In this document: piece after piece, positions 51,201-58,737 of the stretch
Numbering within the stretch: the stretch's first letter is position 1
How the letters are laid out: every line of letters starts with the position of its first letter
Assembly (NCBI GenBank): GCA_949285145.1
Contig: CASDXQ010000001.1
Location: 1-64,000 of the forward strand
Direction: 5' to 3'
Origin: an uncultured Spirochaetales bacterium
Lineage (GTDB): Bacteria; Spirochaetota; Spirochaetia; Sphaerochaetales; Sphaerochaetaceae
DNA: 64,000 nucleotides
Made by a program: the position numbers and the translations under genes
Notes under the pieces: model-generated
What the model was told of the DNA's origin: nothing
Databases searched by the model: none
Seen by the model: the letters and a program-made list of their open reading frames with translations, nothing else

Positions 51201-52185
51201 TATCTTCGCCGTACCTGAAATCTGACCTTCTCTCTTGTTTAGGAATATAGTTAAATAAGTTAAGTGTTTGATTCTCCAATTCGGTCAATACTTCATACTG
51301 ATCATTATTTAAAAAACAATGAAGTATATATCCTAATCTGTTATACACATTAATATCATCATAGCAATTGCGGAGAGTTTTATATAGAGAATACATTTTT
51401 GAGAAAATCTCCCCCTGCGTTTTCTCTCCTTCAATTAAGGAATTAAAAACATAGGTGTGATCATTTTCCCATTTAGACTCGACTTCTATTTGTTTTTTCG
51501 TTTTTCCTATCAATTCAATCTCTATAAGCTCAGCAATATAATCAAGCCGAGTTGCGTAATAACGTGGAGAATCTGCATCGGGATTAATAAAATAGAAGAA
51601 TTCATCTTCCATCAATCCTTCCTCCATTTCTTTCCAACACTCTCTTAGATAGATATCTTCTGTCGATGTGAATATCCATGCTTTTAATAACTCTGCGGAA
51701 GATAGGGGAATCTTTCCTTCATTTATTCTGAAAAATATACGTCTAGCTTCATCTTCATCATTTTCATCAACTTCATATCTGATGAAAAATGCCTTATTTA
51801 ATTTTTCTAGAAATATTTCTTTGTTATTCTTTTCAAAAAAACATTCAATTTCAGTTTTAGCCTTTTCGATATACCACTTATCAATCTCATCATGATGAAA
51901 ATCACTGAAATCTGGATTGTCATCAATAATAAGGAGTATAGTTGTCAGACGTTGCTGACCATCTATTACATTGTATTTTCCGTCAACTTTTCTGCTCGGA
52001 CAGATAATCAGAGGTTGAAGAGAATATCCATTGTTGTCTTCTGAAGAATTAATATCATTTAGAAGCTTGAATACTTCATACTCAGTTCTCCAGCGATATC
52101 CTCTCTGATAAGAGCGCGGAATTGAAAATTTATTTTTTAAATTTTCGCTTATATCATCGATTTTAAGTTTTGAAATTTTAGGCAT
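48250..52185 (-). CDS. Tandem DUF262 / DUF1524 protein, GmrSD-like
   Basis: A 1311-residue cytoplasmic protein. Half one is a complete GmrSD-type unit: YQRGYRW (26-32), the NTP motif VIDGQQRLTT (73-82), and a DUF1524 HNH-type nuclease region SLDHIHAKN (365-373) with GNLVLLERDMNASFNNISFS (454-473). Half two is a second DUF262: PDFQREYAQG (573-582) and FDGQQRLTT (628-636), then NARGKTLTPLEKFK and a long C-terminal region I do not recognise. GmrSD proteins use NTP to cut modified phage DNA; that function here is inference. The gene is strongly AT-rich compared with its surroundings. TGGAG lies eight bases before the ATG. Confidence 0.85.
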   Translation of the reverse strand: MPKISKLKIDDISENLKNKFSIPRSYQRGYRWRTEYEVFKLLNDINSSEDNNGYSLQPLIICPSRKVDGKYNVIDGQQRLTTILLIIDDNPDFSDFHHDEIDKWYIEKAKTEIECFFEKNNKEIFLEKLNKAFFIRYEVDENDEDEARRIFFRINEGKIPLSSAELLKAWIFTSTEDIYLRECWKEMEEGLMEDEFFYFINPDADSPRYYATRLDYIAELIEIELIGKTKKQIEVESKWENDHTYVFNSLIEGEKTQGEIFSKMYSLYKTLRNCYDDINVYNRLGYILHCFLNNDQYEVLTELENQTLNLFNYIPKQERRSDFRYGEDNKDIMNQLLLYNLSFYNSKDRFNFKYFSEVKNKRKWSLDHIHAKNAELLADSQLKQLENTLISQNKIDDVDCINLKNRFSENSDVKAYQDILYDLLYGACKYDKNTHNIQIIEHKDSISKWIHGIGNLVLLERDMNASFNNISFSKKQEKANNVSKHLLDGTSYAYKISKSGNWLKDEYDSYENDIKTKVDSFLSKCFKIDCYTESYRLSDNKPCYGNVPVLPFKNNNNALSLKNILEKTAIVIPDFQREYAQGRTDVQSIYVRKKFLDEIFRFLNGSDNHLDLDFIYGSVTDKNELFPFDGQQRLTTVFLVYCCLYFKAEQKCEDYLKKFTYANRDEAAKYCKEIVSGRMICMSESKNASVKGMNITVNEILQRIDNSLKKDKIHQYIERMENIRFFIPNDISLTPDIYWRMNARGKTLTPLEKFKSFFFSKDEKEFSEKYDKVAERFFLYYKNHSQNNEMSQSYEEAFQNLISLMFDSFQKISKSKEEPEVDFFKPELLSTSLYVEYKKKKSELNVLKSLIDVLADSDLELIEEEYKSLCPKYTKQKNNNNLFIWTDKQGKEKTHALMFSYLITLANGKQNRQWMRVCANLIWNSSDVASALKLIFNELLANASDILSFLAKDENENLSNISQYEEEHKKAKAIIKDKKVSIEQVEEAESTAFADGRIDFLFYNAKDICWNNFITKRENFARWFDEKGINSDYSDAIVTAYVKLSPWDWDELYFNTSREHWKNRIFRGIHDRVYNADYRKIVDGLLSAKNLCSIVFKKSESQRSDIIRKSLIDSNWFIKWMMSEHSDFKIVWYSWNLHNEIPVFTRIKSGQKIYIYWDADGWKYDNKKQNNQITKFFKVTKEIIHPDGDYFRVIDYKGDDITNYNDSKKNITDLSKVSFDENQNHLVVWGYYIDFCYVKFTYQGKVLYMTTPGVIITEEEYYVYQKEDIIDILENEKKYETRCIYQNSQNMVLKNKEDLKKLLDDIIEGIS

Positions 52186-52229
52186 TTGTTAACTCCAAAG
52201 AAAAAAATAACACACAATCTGTCCAAATT

Positions 52230-52257
52230 TATATACAGATAGTATTCTATCATGCAA
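52230..52257 (-). promoter_or_regulatory. Promoter and candidate operator of the DUF262-WYL operon
   Basis: Minus-strand TTGCAT (52252-52257), 16 bases, TATATA (52230-52235). The spacer holds the perfect inverted repeat GATAG-AATA-CTATC (52238-52251 on either strand), where a bound repressor would block polymerase. Confidence 0.55.
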
Positions 52258-52448
52258 TCGTGAACAAGAATATAGAAAAGTTTCTATCGAATTGAAATCT
52301 CCGTTGAAAGATATGATTTTATCACAACAAGTTTTTTCCTGTTCCCGACTGTATGGATTATGCCAGCTTATATGGTCTGTAAAGAAATAATTAATCTGTT
52401 TCCTGATTTGTTCATATATGAAGTATACTGAAAAAAATGGAGGTTTTT

Positions 52449-52700
52449 ATGGCAAATTATTATTGCAAGAATTGTGGGCAGAAGTTTTCCAGTGTATCGT
52501 CATTGACAGCAAACAGATGTCAACGTCATCCTGACGGTTCTTTTAAAGGACCACATGAACTGTATGAAGGAAGCGAGAAATCAAAGTATACCTGCAAATA
52601 CTGCGGTCAGACTTTCTCAAGTATCAGTTCTATGACAGCAAACAAGTGCCAGCGACATCCAAAAGGAACATTTAAAGGAAATCACTCGCCTGCACTTTGA
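52449..52700 (+). CDS. Small protein with two tandem C2H2/CCCH-like zinc fingers
   Basis: An 83-residue protein made of two near-identical units: CKNCGQKFSSVSSLTANRCQ with RHPDG, and CKYCGQTFSSISSMTANKCQ with RHPKG. Each has the pattern CxxC-x12-C-x2-H, followed by another His (GPH, GNH). The repeat unit is about 40 residues. GGAGG lies five bases before the ATG at 52449. It is divergent from the DUF262 operon and may belong to the same accessory block. Nucleic acid or protein binding is likely by fold; no function is known to me. Confidence 0.8.
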   Translation: MANYYCKNCGQKFSSVSSLTANRCQRHPDGSFKGPHELYEGSEKSKYTCKYCGQTFSSISSMTANKCQRHPKGTFKGNHSPAL

Positions 52701-52713
52701 TAACTCATACAAT

Positions 52714-52750
52714 AATTGGAGGTGGAAAAAACAAACACCTCCAATTTAAA
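52714..52750 (+). terminator. Terminator after the zinc-finger gene
   Basis: An 11-base stem (AATTGGAGGTG with CACCTCCAATT) and 11-base loop. The T-run on the plus strand is weak (TTTAAAA). Confidence 0.6.
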
Positions 52751-52922
52751 AGACACTCAAACAAGTATTTCGACTCAATTTAATTTTCAATAGCAGATTT
52801 CATGGATGATGTTCTGTCCGGCTTTTTCAAAGCCAGGAAAACAAAGACACGGATTTATATCACTCTGACTGTCTCATATCATGACGGATTTGAATTCAGT
52901 CATTGAAACAATCAGCAATGAT

Positions 52923-54035
52923 TCAGATGAACAGTGCAGGATCCAGCGCGATACCGCCCTGCTCTATCTGGAAATACAGAGTCGGAGACGGGAATGCATA
53001 TGAAGAAGAGACTGTTCCTATCATATCATCCTGCGCGCATTCGCTTCCGATTGATACATTGAACGAGTCAAGGAATGCATATGTTGTCTTGTATCCCTGG
53101 TCATGCTGGATTACCACAAATTTGCCGTAATTGTCATTTGCACCCAGATCAACAACAGTACCTGAAGCAGAAGCCTTCACTTCAGAGCCCGCGGCACATC
53201 TTATGAGAATGCCGGAAAGAGTCGTTCCGCTGTAAACTTCACCGAAAGAAGCACTTACATTCCCGCTTACGGGTGAAATGAATGTGAGGGAAGAATCCTG
53301 AGGTACAGCATTTGAAGAGACTCCTGTCATGCTCGGTATGAAGAGCTCCTGGCCGACATAGATATTCTCGCTCTTGAGGCTGTTTATATCCATAAGATTT
53401 TTCCATCCGAGTTCAGGGTTGAATTTATAGGCGATTGTTGAGAGCATATCGCCCTGCTGGACTGTGTAAAGCTGTCCGTCCATATTCGGGATTCTGAGCT
53501 GGACACCGCTTTGGACTGCAGCAATATTCTTTATCCTGTTGACAGAAATTAGAGTATTCACATTTCTTCCATAAGCTTCTGCTATACTCTGAAGATCCTC
53601 ACCTTCACTGACAATATGTGTAAGGTAGATTACATGATCCGAAGTGTCGAAATTCGCCATATCCTGTGCGGAAAGGAGATCGACAGCAGTATTGCGTCTG
53701 CTCTCTGAAGATGATGACTGTATTGATTGGGCAGTAACTGTCTGGGAGATCCGGGATGGTTCTGCAGTAGCACTTTCAGTTTCACTTTCCTCGCTCCGGA
53801 TCGTTGCATCAGAGGGCTGGATGATCTCCGGCTGCCGGACTTCAACAGTTATGGGAGTCTGTTCCGCTCTGGCTTCTGTTTCCTCCTCGACAGGAGAGAG
53901 AATCAGGAAAAAAAGAACTGCGATCGCACATATGAGAACGCCCAGAACTGCAATCAGGCCTGTCCTGGAAGAGCTTCCGTTTCTGCGTCTCTCGCGTGAG
54001 GAACTTACCATATCATCATAATTTTCACGTCCCAT
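52923..54035 (-). CDS. LysM protein with degenerate LytM domain, NlpD-like
   Basis: A 370-residue membrane-anchored protein: cytoplasmic N-terminus, one transmembrane helix (26-46), a Ser/Glu-rich linker, two LysM domains (138-183, 190-234) and an M23/LytM fold (255-368). All zinc ligands are lost: the HxH site reads PTLYF, YAHL reads YAFL, and the first His/Asp region reads SASFGEVYSG and GILIRCAAGSEV. Such dead LytM domains activate cell-wall amidases in division (NlpD, EnvC). The ATG at 54035 follows from the divergent promoter; the longer upstream frame crosses the PBP gene. The neighbourhood of PBP and ftsZ supports a division role. Confidence 0.82.
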   Translation of the reverse strand: MGRENYDDMVSSSRERRRNGSSSRTGLIAVLGVLICAIAVLFFLILSPVEEETEARAEQTPITVEVRQPEIIQPSDATIRSEESETESATAEPSRISQTVTAQSIQSSSSESRRNTAVDLLSAQDMANFDTSDHVIYLTHIVSEGEDLQSIAEAYGRNVNTLISVNRIKNIAAVQSGVQLRIPNMDGQLYTVQQGDMLSTIAYKFNPELGWKNLMDINSLKSENIYVGQELFIPSMTGVSSNAVPQDSSLTFISPVSGNVSASFGEVYSGTTLSGILIRCAAGSEVKASASGTVVDLGANDNYGKFVVIQHDQGYKTTYAFLDSFNVSIGSECAQDDMIGTVSSSYAFPSPTLYFQIEQGGIALDPALFI

Positions 54036-54064
54036 TTGATTAAACCTACACCTGTGCCTATAAT
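54036..54064 (+). promoter_or_regulatory. Promoter of the PBP gene
   Basis: TTGATT (54036-54041), 17 bases, TATAAT (54059-54064). The ATG follows after eight bases, so the mRNA is probably leaderless. Confidence 0.75.
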
Positions 54065-54072
54065 ACAATACA

Positions 54073-55728
54073 ATGGCTAAAGATTCCAGAAAGAACAGAA
54101 TACCTGTACTGTACCTCTGTATCGTACTGGTTCTTTTCCTAGTCTTCATCGCAAGAATAGCATATATTATGCTTCTTGAAAATGATAAAGGAAAGGAATA
54201 CAGCGATCCTGAAGTATCTTCATCTGTCATACGGGGCGAGATAATTGACAGAAACGGCAATGTGCTTGCAAACCAGACACGCCAGTGGGCGCTTTATTTT
54301 CGTCTTTCCGCCATTGACGATCTGACGAGAGCGGCTGTGCTTGTCAGTCCCTATATCAGCATGAGTACGGATGAAATCATCGCACAGGCTCAGAAATACT
54401 CAATATATGCGCTTATAAAAACCCGTATGACAATGGAAGAAGCATCAAAACTCGAGGAAGTTGTCAGGAATGCCGGCATGCAGAATCAGATTGTCATTGA
54501 AAGCAGGAGCGCAAGAAGCTATTCATCACTCTTTCATGCCTGCCAGCTGATCGGCTTTGTCAATGCAGAGGGAGTCGGCAGCGAAGGTATTGAATACGTT
54601 TATGATGATATTCTCTCTCCATATCCTGCTCTTGATGAGGATGTGACATACGGTGCCGATGTTCATCTTACTCTTGATCTCGACGTGCAGTATCTTGTGG
54701 ATGTCGAGGTGCAGAATATCGCTTATGAGCATAATCCTGATTACATCATGGCTGTTGTCGCGGATGCATCCAGCGGGGATATCATCGCAATGTCTTCCTA
54801 TCCATGGTACGATCTCAATTATTACGGTTCCTCAAGCGAGGATGAAAGGATGAACAGAACCATTGCATATAATTATGAGCCGGGTTCCGTATTCAAAGTC
54901 TTCACTCTTGCAAAATGCATGGATGAAGGAATAGATACATCCACTCCTTTCATCTGCGACGGAAGCGAGACTTTCACTGTCAATGGCTCATCTTTCACGA
55001 TAAACTGCCATGGTGCTCACGGTGCAGTGGATGCCAGAAACATGATCTCCCTCTCATGCAACGGGGCAATCGCGTCATGGTGTCTGCAGCTTGGAGATCA
55101 GGAATTCTATGATTACCTGAGGCTTCTGGGATTCGGCACAAGACCTGGAATCAATCTTGGAGGAGTGACATCCGGATATCTTTCAAGACCGGAAAGCTGG
55201 AGCAGCAGGAGCAAGGCGACTATTGCATTCGGTCAGGAAATCAGCGTGAATGCCCTTCAGATAGTCCAGGCAGCCACTGCACTGGCAAATGACGGAGTCA
55301 TGAACAGTCTCAGAATCGTGGACAGCATAACAGATCATGATGGGAATATCATTTCTTCCGGTGACGGATCTGTCAAGACACGTGTTATGACAGCCGGCAC
55401 AGCCAATGAGATTCTTTCCTTCATGGAAAGCGCAGTCAGGGAAGGAACAGCAAAAAAAGCCGCAGTAAGCAATGTCACAGTCAGGGCAAAGACCGGAACT
55501 GCCGAAATAATCAACCCGGAAACAGGAAGCTATGAAGACGGTACGAATCTTGCTTCAACACTTGCCTTTGCTGATGACTATATCGTGTATTTCGCTATTT
55601 CTGCACCGAAAGGAAACAGCGTCTGGGGAGCTGACATCGCAGCGCCGGCATGCGGCAATGTGATCTCAGGCCTTGTCAGGCAAGGAAAGATAAAAGCCAG
55701 CAGTCAGAGCATTCTTCAGCTCAGCTGA
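54073..55728 (+). CDS. Penicillin-binding protein, FtsI/PBP2-type transpeptidase
   Basis: A 551-residue class B PBP that cross-links peptidoglycan. One N-terminal transmembrane helix (11-34) is followed by a pedestal domain (IRGEIIDRNGNVLANQ at about 53) and the transpeptidase domain. The catalytic triad of motifs is SVFK (272-275), SCN (328-330) and KTG (473-475). The lack of a transglycosylase domain and the genomic setting near ftsZ/ftsA favour the divisome enzyme FtsI. The C-terminus overlaps convergent flhF by 13 bases. No ribosome-binding site is seen before the ATG. Confidence 0.9.
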   Translation: MAKDSRKNRIPVLYLCIVLVLFLVFIARIAYIMLLENDKGKEYSDPEVSSSVIRGEIIDRNGNVLANQTRQWALYFRLSAIDDLTRAAVLVSPYISMSTDEIIAQAQKYSIYALIKTRMTMEEASKLEEVVRNAGMQNQIVIESRSARSYSSLFHACQLIGFVNAEGVGSEGIEYVYDDILSPYPALDEDVTYGADVHLTLDLDVQYLVDVEVQNIAYEHNPDYIMAVVADASSGDIIAMSSYPWYDLNYYGSSSEDERMNRTIAYNYEPGSVFKVFTLAKCMDEGIDTSTPFICDGSETFTVNGSSFTINCHGAHGAVDARNMISLSCNGAIASWCLQLGDQEFYDYLRLLGFGTRPGINLGGVTSGYLSRPESWSSRSKATIAFGQEISVNALQIVQAATALANDGVMNSLRIVDSITDHDGNIISSGDGSVKTRVMTAGTANEILSFMESAVREGTAKKAAVSNVTVRAKTGTAEIINPETGSYEDGTNLASTLAFADDYIVYFAISAPKGNSVWGADIAAPACGNVISGLVRQGKIKASSQSILQLS

Positions 55729-56825
55729 TCATTTACCCTCCTGATATCCATGTCAAGACCTTTCAGGTATTCCATAAGTGAAAGCGTGCTCGCCTTCATC
55801 AGATCATCAGGAACACCCTGCCCGTTGGTGCAGAAGGAAACAGGAAGCTTCACTTCATATGCAAAAGTGAGGAAAGAGCCGATACTTCCCGTCTCATCAA
55901 GTTTTGTGACAATCAGCGAGCTTATTTTCCTGAACTGCGCATAATGCCTGTAGATTCTGAGCATGTCATCAGTCTTTGTCGTTGCAGGGCATGTGAGAAG
56001 ATAACTTGTCTCTTCTTCCCCGAAAAGGGACAGCATTCCTCTGAGCTTGAGATTCAGGGCTCCGTCGGCAGGGCTTAGTCCCATCGTATCGACAAGGACA
56101 AGATCAAGAGAACGGAACTGATCCTTTGCGAGAATTATCTCATCTTCCCCTCTTACAAGCATCACTGGAATCGAGAAAGCATCCGCAAAAGCCTTCACCT
56201 GCTCATATGCTCCTATCCTGTAGCTGTCAAGCGTTATGATCCCGACATTCTTTCCAACTGTTTTGTAAAGAGATGCGATCTTTGCAAGTGTCGTGGTTTT
56301 TCCACTGCCCGTAGGACCGAGGAAAACCTGATATTTCTTCGGATGTGCCTGATTCTCATGATCGATCATGAGCGAGGAGATGATCTTGTCGCAAAGGGAA
56401 AGAGACAGATCATCACCAGCTTCAAAACCTTCAAGAATATGAGATCTCAGTGAAAGAGAGATCTCATTCTCATCCAGAATGGCAGCAGCCTTATCCATGC
56501 CGCTGTCTTCCATCTTGAGATCACGGGCCGGTTTGAGTGTATCAAGGCGTTCCTGGTTTGTCAGAGTCTCCGGATCCGGAGTCTTTGCCTCTCTTTCAAA
56601 TTCAGCAAGATCCTGCTTTGTAACGCCGCTCTTCTTTTCCTCCGGCGTACTTTCTTCCTTCACAAGATAGAATGTGATTTCGCATTTCTTTCTCTTACGG
56701 GTGAAAATTCCTCCGCCGGAAGTATATTCCTTTCTCGAAATGACACGCAGCGAGGAACCGTATTTCCTTTTCGCTTCCTCGACTGCTTTCTCATAACTGT
56801 CGCTTACAAGCGTGATGTACTGCAT
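55716..56825 (-). CDS. flhF: SRP-type GTPase FlhF
   Basis: FlhF places flagella at the cell poles and is a relative of Ffh and FtsY. The 369-residue protein begins MQYITLVSDSYEKAVEEAKRK, typical of the family's B domain. It has the GTPase motifs VFLGPTGSGKTTTLAKIASL (G1), LDSYRIGAYEQVKAFADA, VDTMGLSPAD (G3) and VTKLDETGSIG (G4). AGGAG precedes the ATG. No other flagellar gene is in the window; flhF here follows hslU by eight bases instead of flhA. This suggests a flagellated lineage or a remnant of one. Confidence 0.92.
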   Translation of the reverse strand: MQYITLVSDSYEKAVEEAKRKYGSSLRVISRKEYTSGGGIFTRKRKKCEITFYLVKEESTPEEKKSGVTKQDLAEFEREAKTPDPETLTNQERLDTLKPARDLKMEDSGMDKAAAILDENEISLSLRSHILEGFEAGDDLSLSLCDKIISSLMIDHENQAHPKKYQVFLGPTGSGKTTTLAKIASLYKTVGKNVGIITLDSYRIGAYEQVKAFADAFSIPVMLVRGEDEIILAKDQFRSLDLVLVDTMGLSPADGALNLKLRGMLSLFGEEETSYLLTCPATTKTDDMLRIYRHYAQFRKISSLIVTKLDETGSIGSFLTFAYEVKLPVSFCTNGQGVPDDLMKASTLSLMEYLKGLDMDIRRVNDQLS

Positions 56826-56833
56826 AGCATCTC

Positions 56834-58192
56834 CTAGAGGATATACCTTGTGACATCTTCTCTTGAGACAATGTCCTTGAGTTTGTCTTCTACATATGAC
56901 TGGTCAATGCTTACGCTCTGGCCTTTATATTTTTCCGCCTCATAGCTGACATCCTCAAGCAGTTTCTCCATTACCGTATGAAGCCTTCTGGCCCCGATAT
57001 TGTCAGTTGCCGAATTCACCTGATGGGCAAAATCAGCAATGCGCCTGAGGCCGTCATCAGTGAAGTCAAGGCATACATCCTCTGTCTCCAGAAGTGCCTT
57101 GTACTGTTTTGTCAGCGCATTCTCCGGCTCTGTGAGTATTCTGTAAAAATCATCGCTTGAAAGGTCGCTGAGCTCGACGCGGATCGGGAAACGGCCCTGA
57201 AGCTCGGGAATGAGATCCGACGGCTTTGAAAAAGAAAATGCACCTGCGGCGATGAACAGTATATTTGTCGTGTCAATGACACCCCAGCGTGTATTGACTC
57301 TTGTCCCCTCCACGATAGGCAGGATATCTCTCTGAACTCCCTCACGGGACACATCACCGCGGGAATTGCTTCCGCTTGAGGCAATCTTGTCAATTTCATC
57401 GATGAAGATGATGCCCATTTCCTCTGTTCTTTCTTTTGCAACCTCGACAACTCTGTCATTGTCGACAGCCTTGCTCATTTCCTCTTCCTTTATTATCTCG
57501 CGTGCTCTCTTCACGGAAACCTTTTTCTTTTTCGGCTTCTGGAACATGGAGCCGAGATTGCTCATGGCTTCCTGTATGTCTTCCATTGAGTTTCCGCTGC
57601 CCATGACACCTATTTCCACACGTGAGGAAGGATGTGTGCTTATAGTGACCATCTTGTCCTCGAAAACACCGTTGTGAAGCATCTGCCTGAACTGCTCTCT
57701 TGCGCTGTCTGATGATGATTCGACAACAGTGGAACTGCTGCCTTCCTTAATGCTTTCATCTCTTACGGAAGGAAGCAGAAGATCAAGGAGTCTTTCATCT
57801 ACAGCCCTGCTGACTTCCTCTTCCTTGGCTGCAGCCATCTCGGCAGTGACCATGTTGACAGCGCTGGCCATGAGATCCTTGACCATTGACTCCACATCAC
57901 GTCCGACATAGCCGACCTCTGTGTATTTTGTTGCTTCAACCTTGATGAAAGGTGCGTTGGCAAGCTTTGCGATACGGCGGGCGATCTCGGTCTTGCCGAC
58001 ACCGGTCGGGCCGATCATCATTATATTTTTCGGATTGATCTCATCCCTTATGTTCTGTGCAAGTTTCTTTCTCCTGCTTCTGTTGCGCAGTGCAATGGCA
58101 ATCATCTTCTTCGCTTCATTCTGTCCGATGATGTATTTATCAAGAGATGCCACTATCTCGCATGGGAACATCTCGTCAAGTTTCTTTTCCAT
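56834..58192 (-). CDS. hslU: ATP-dependent protease ATPase subunit HslU
   Basis: HslU unfolds substrates for the HslV peptidase. The 452-residue protein has DKYIIGQNEAKKMIAIALRN at the start, Walker A MIGPTGVGKTEIARR, TEVGYVGRDVES, Walker B GIIFIDEIDKIA, sensor ELQGRFPIRVEL and the C-terminal ISREDVTRYIL-type tail (SREDVTRYIL) that inserts into HslV. The ATG at 58192 lies two bases after the hslV stop; the frame is open to 58210 inside hslV. Confidence 0.96.
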   Translation of the reverse strand: MEKKLDEMFPCEIVASLDKYIIGQNEAKKMIAIALRNRSRRKKLAQNIRDEINPKNIMMIGPTGVGKTEIARRIAKLANAPFIKVEATKYTEVGYVGRDVESMVKDLMASAVNMVTAEMAAAKEEEVSRAVDERLLDLLLPSVRDESIKEGSSSTVVESSSDSAREQFRQMLHNGVFEDKMVTISTHPSSRVEIGVMGSGNSMEDIQEAMSNLGSMFQKPKKKKVSVKRAREIIKEEEMSKAVDNDRVVEVAKERTEEMGIIFIDEIDKIASSGSNSRGDVSREGVQRDILPIVEGTRVNTRWGVIDTTNILFIAAGAFSFSKPSDLIPELQGRFPIRVELSDLSSDDFYRILTEPENALTKQYKALLETEDVCLDFTDDGLRRIADFAHQVNSATDNIGARRLHTVMEKLLEDVSYEAEKYKGQSVSIDQSYVEDKLKDIVSREDVTRYIL

Positions 58193-58194
58193 AA

Positions 58195-58737
58195 TCAAAT
58201 AACCTCGCATGTGATATTATCGTTTGTGAAGACGCAGATCTGGGAGGCGATCCTGATTGAACGTCTTGCGATCTCCTCAGCTGACAGGACGGCGCCGCTG
58301 TCAAGGTAAGCACGTGCCGCTGCGATAGCATAGTTTCCTCCTGAACCAATTGCCATGCAGTCGTCCTCCGGTTCGATCACATCGCCCACACCTGAAATGT
58401 AGAACATGCGTTTCCCGTCAGTGGCAAGAAGGAGCGCTTCAAGATTCCTCAGCTGCTTGTCAACCCTCCACTGCTTTGCAAGATCTACGGCTGCACGTGT
58501 GAGATCTCCGTTGTCCTCCGCCAGCTTTTTCTCGAAAAGCTCATAAAGAGTGATCGCATCAGCGGTGGAACCTGCGAAACCTATGACAATCCTGTCATTA
58601 TAGATTCTTCTGACCTTTCTTGCATTTCCCTTGAGGATCGAGCTCTGTCCCTGCGTGACCTGTCCGTCTCCTGCTATTGCCACTCTGCCGTCTTTCCGTA
58701 CTGCGACAATGGTTGTACCTCTCAAATCATTACTCAT
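58195..58737 (-). CDS. hslV: ATP-dependent protease peptidase subunit HslV
   Basis: HslV is the N-terminal threonine peptidase of the HslUV complex. The 180-residue product has [20 protein letters not shown], then [20 protein letters not shown] and [16 protein letters not shown], all conserved. The catalytic Thr is residue 8 behind MSNDLRG, so a seven-residue leader must be removed; most HslV have only Met. A TTG at codon 5 would shorten this to three residues. The ATG at 58737 overlaps the end of xerC by eight bases. Confidence 0.94.
   Translation of the reverse strand: MSNDLRGTTIVAVRKDGRVAIAGDGQVTQGQSSILKGNARKVRRIYNDRIVIGFAGSTADAITLYELFEKKLAEDNGDLTRAAVDLAKQWRVDKQLRNLEALLLATDGKRMFYISGVGDVIEPEDDCMAIGSGGNYAIAAARAYLDSGAVLSAEEIARRSIRIASQICVFTNDNITCEVI

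Noticed and set aside
54036-54260. Longer start for the NlpD-like protein
   Set aside because: The extension would run through the PBP gene's promoter and first 60 codons; the ATG at 54035 fits the membrane-anchor topology.
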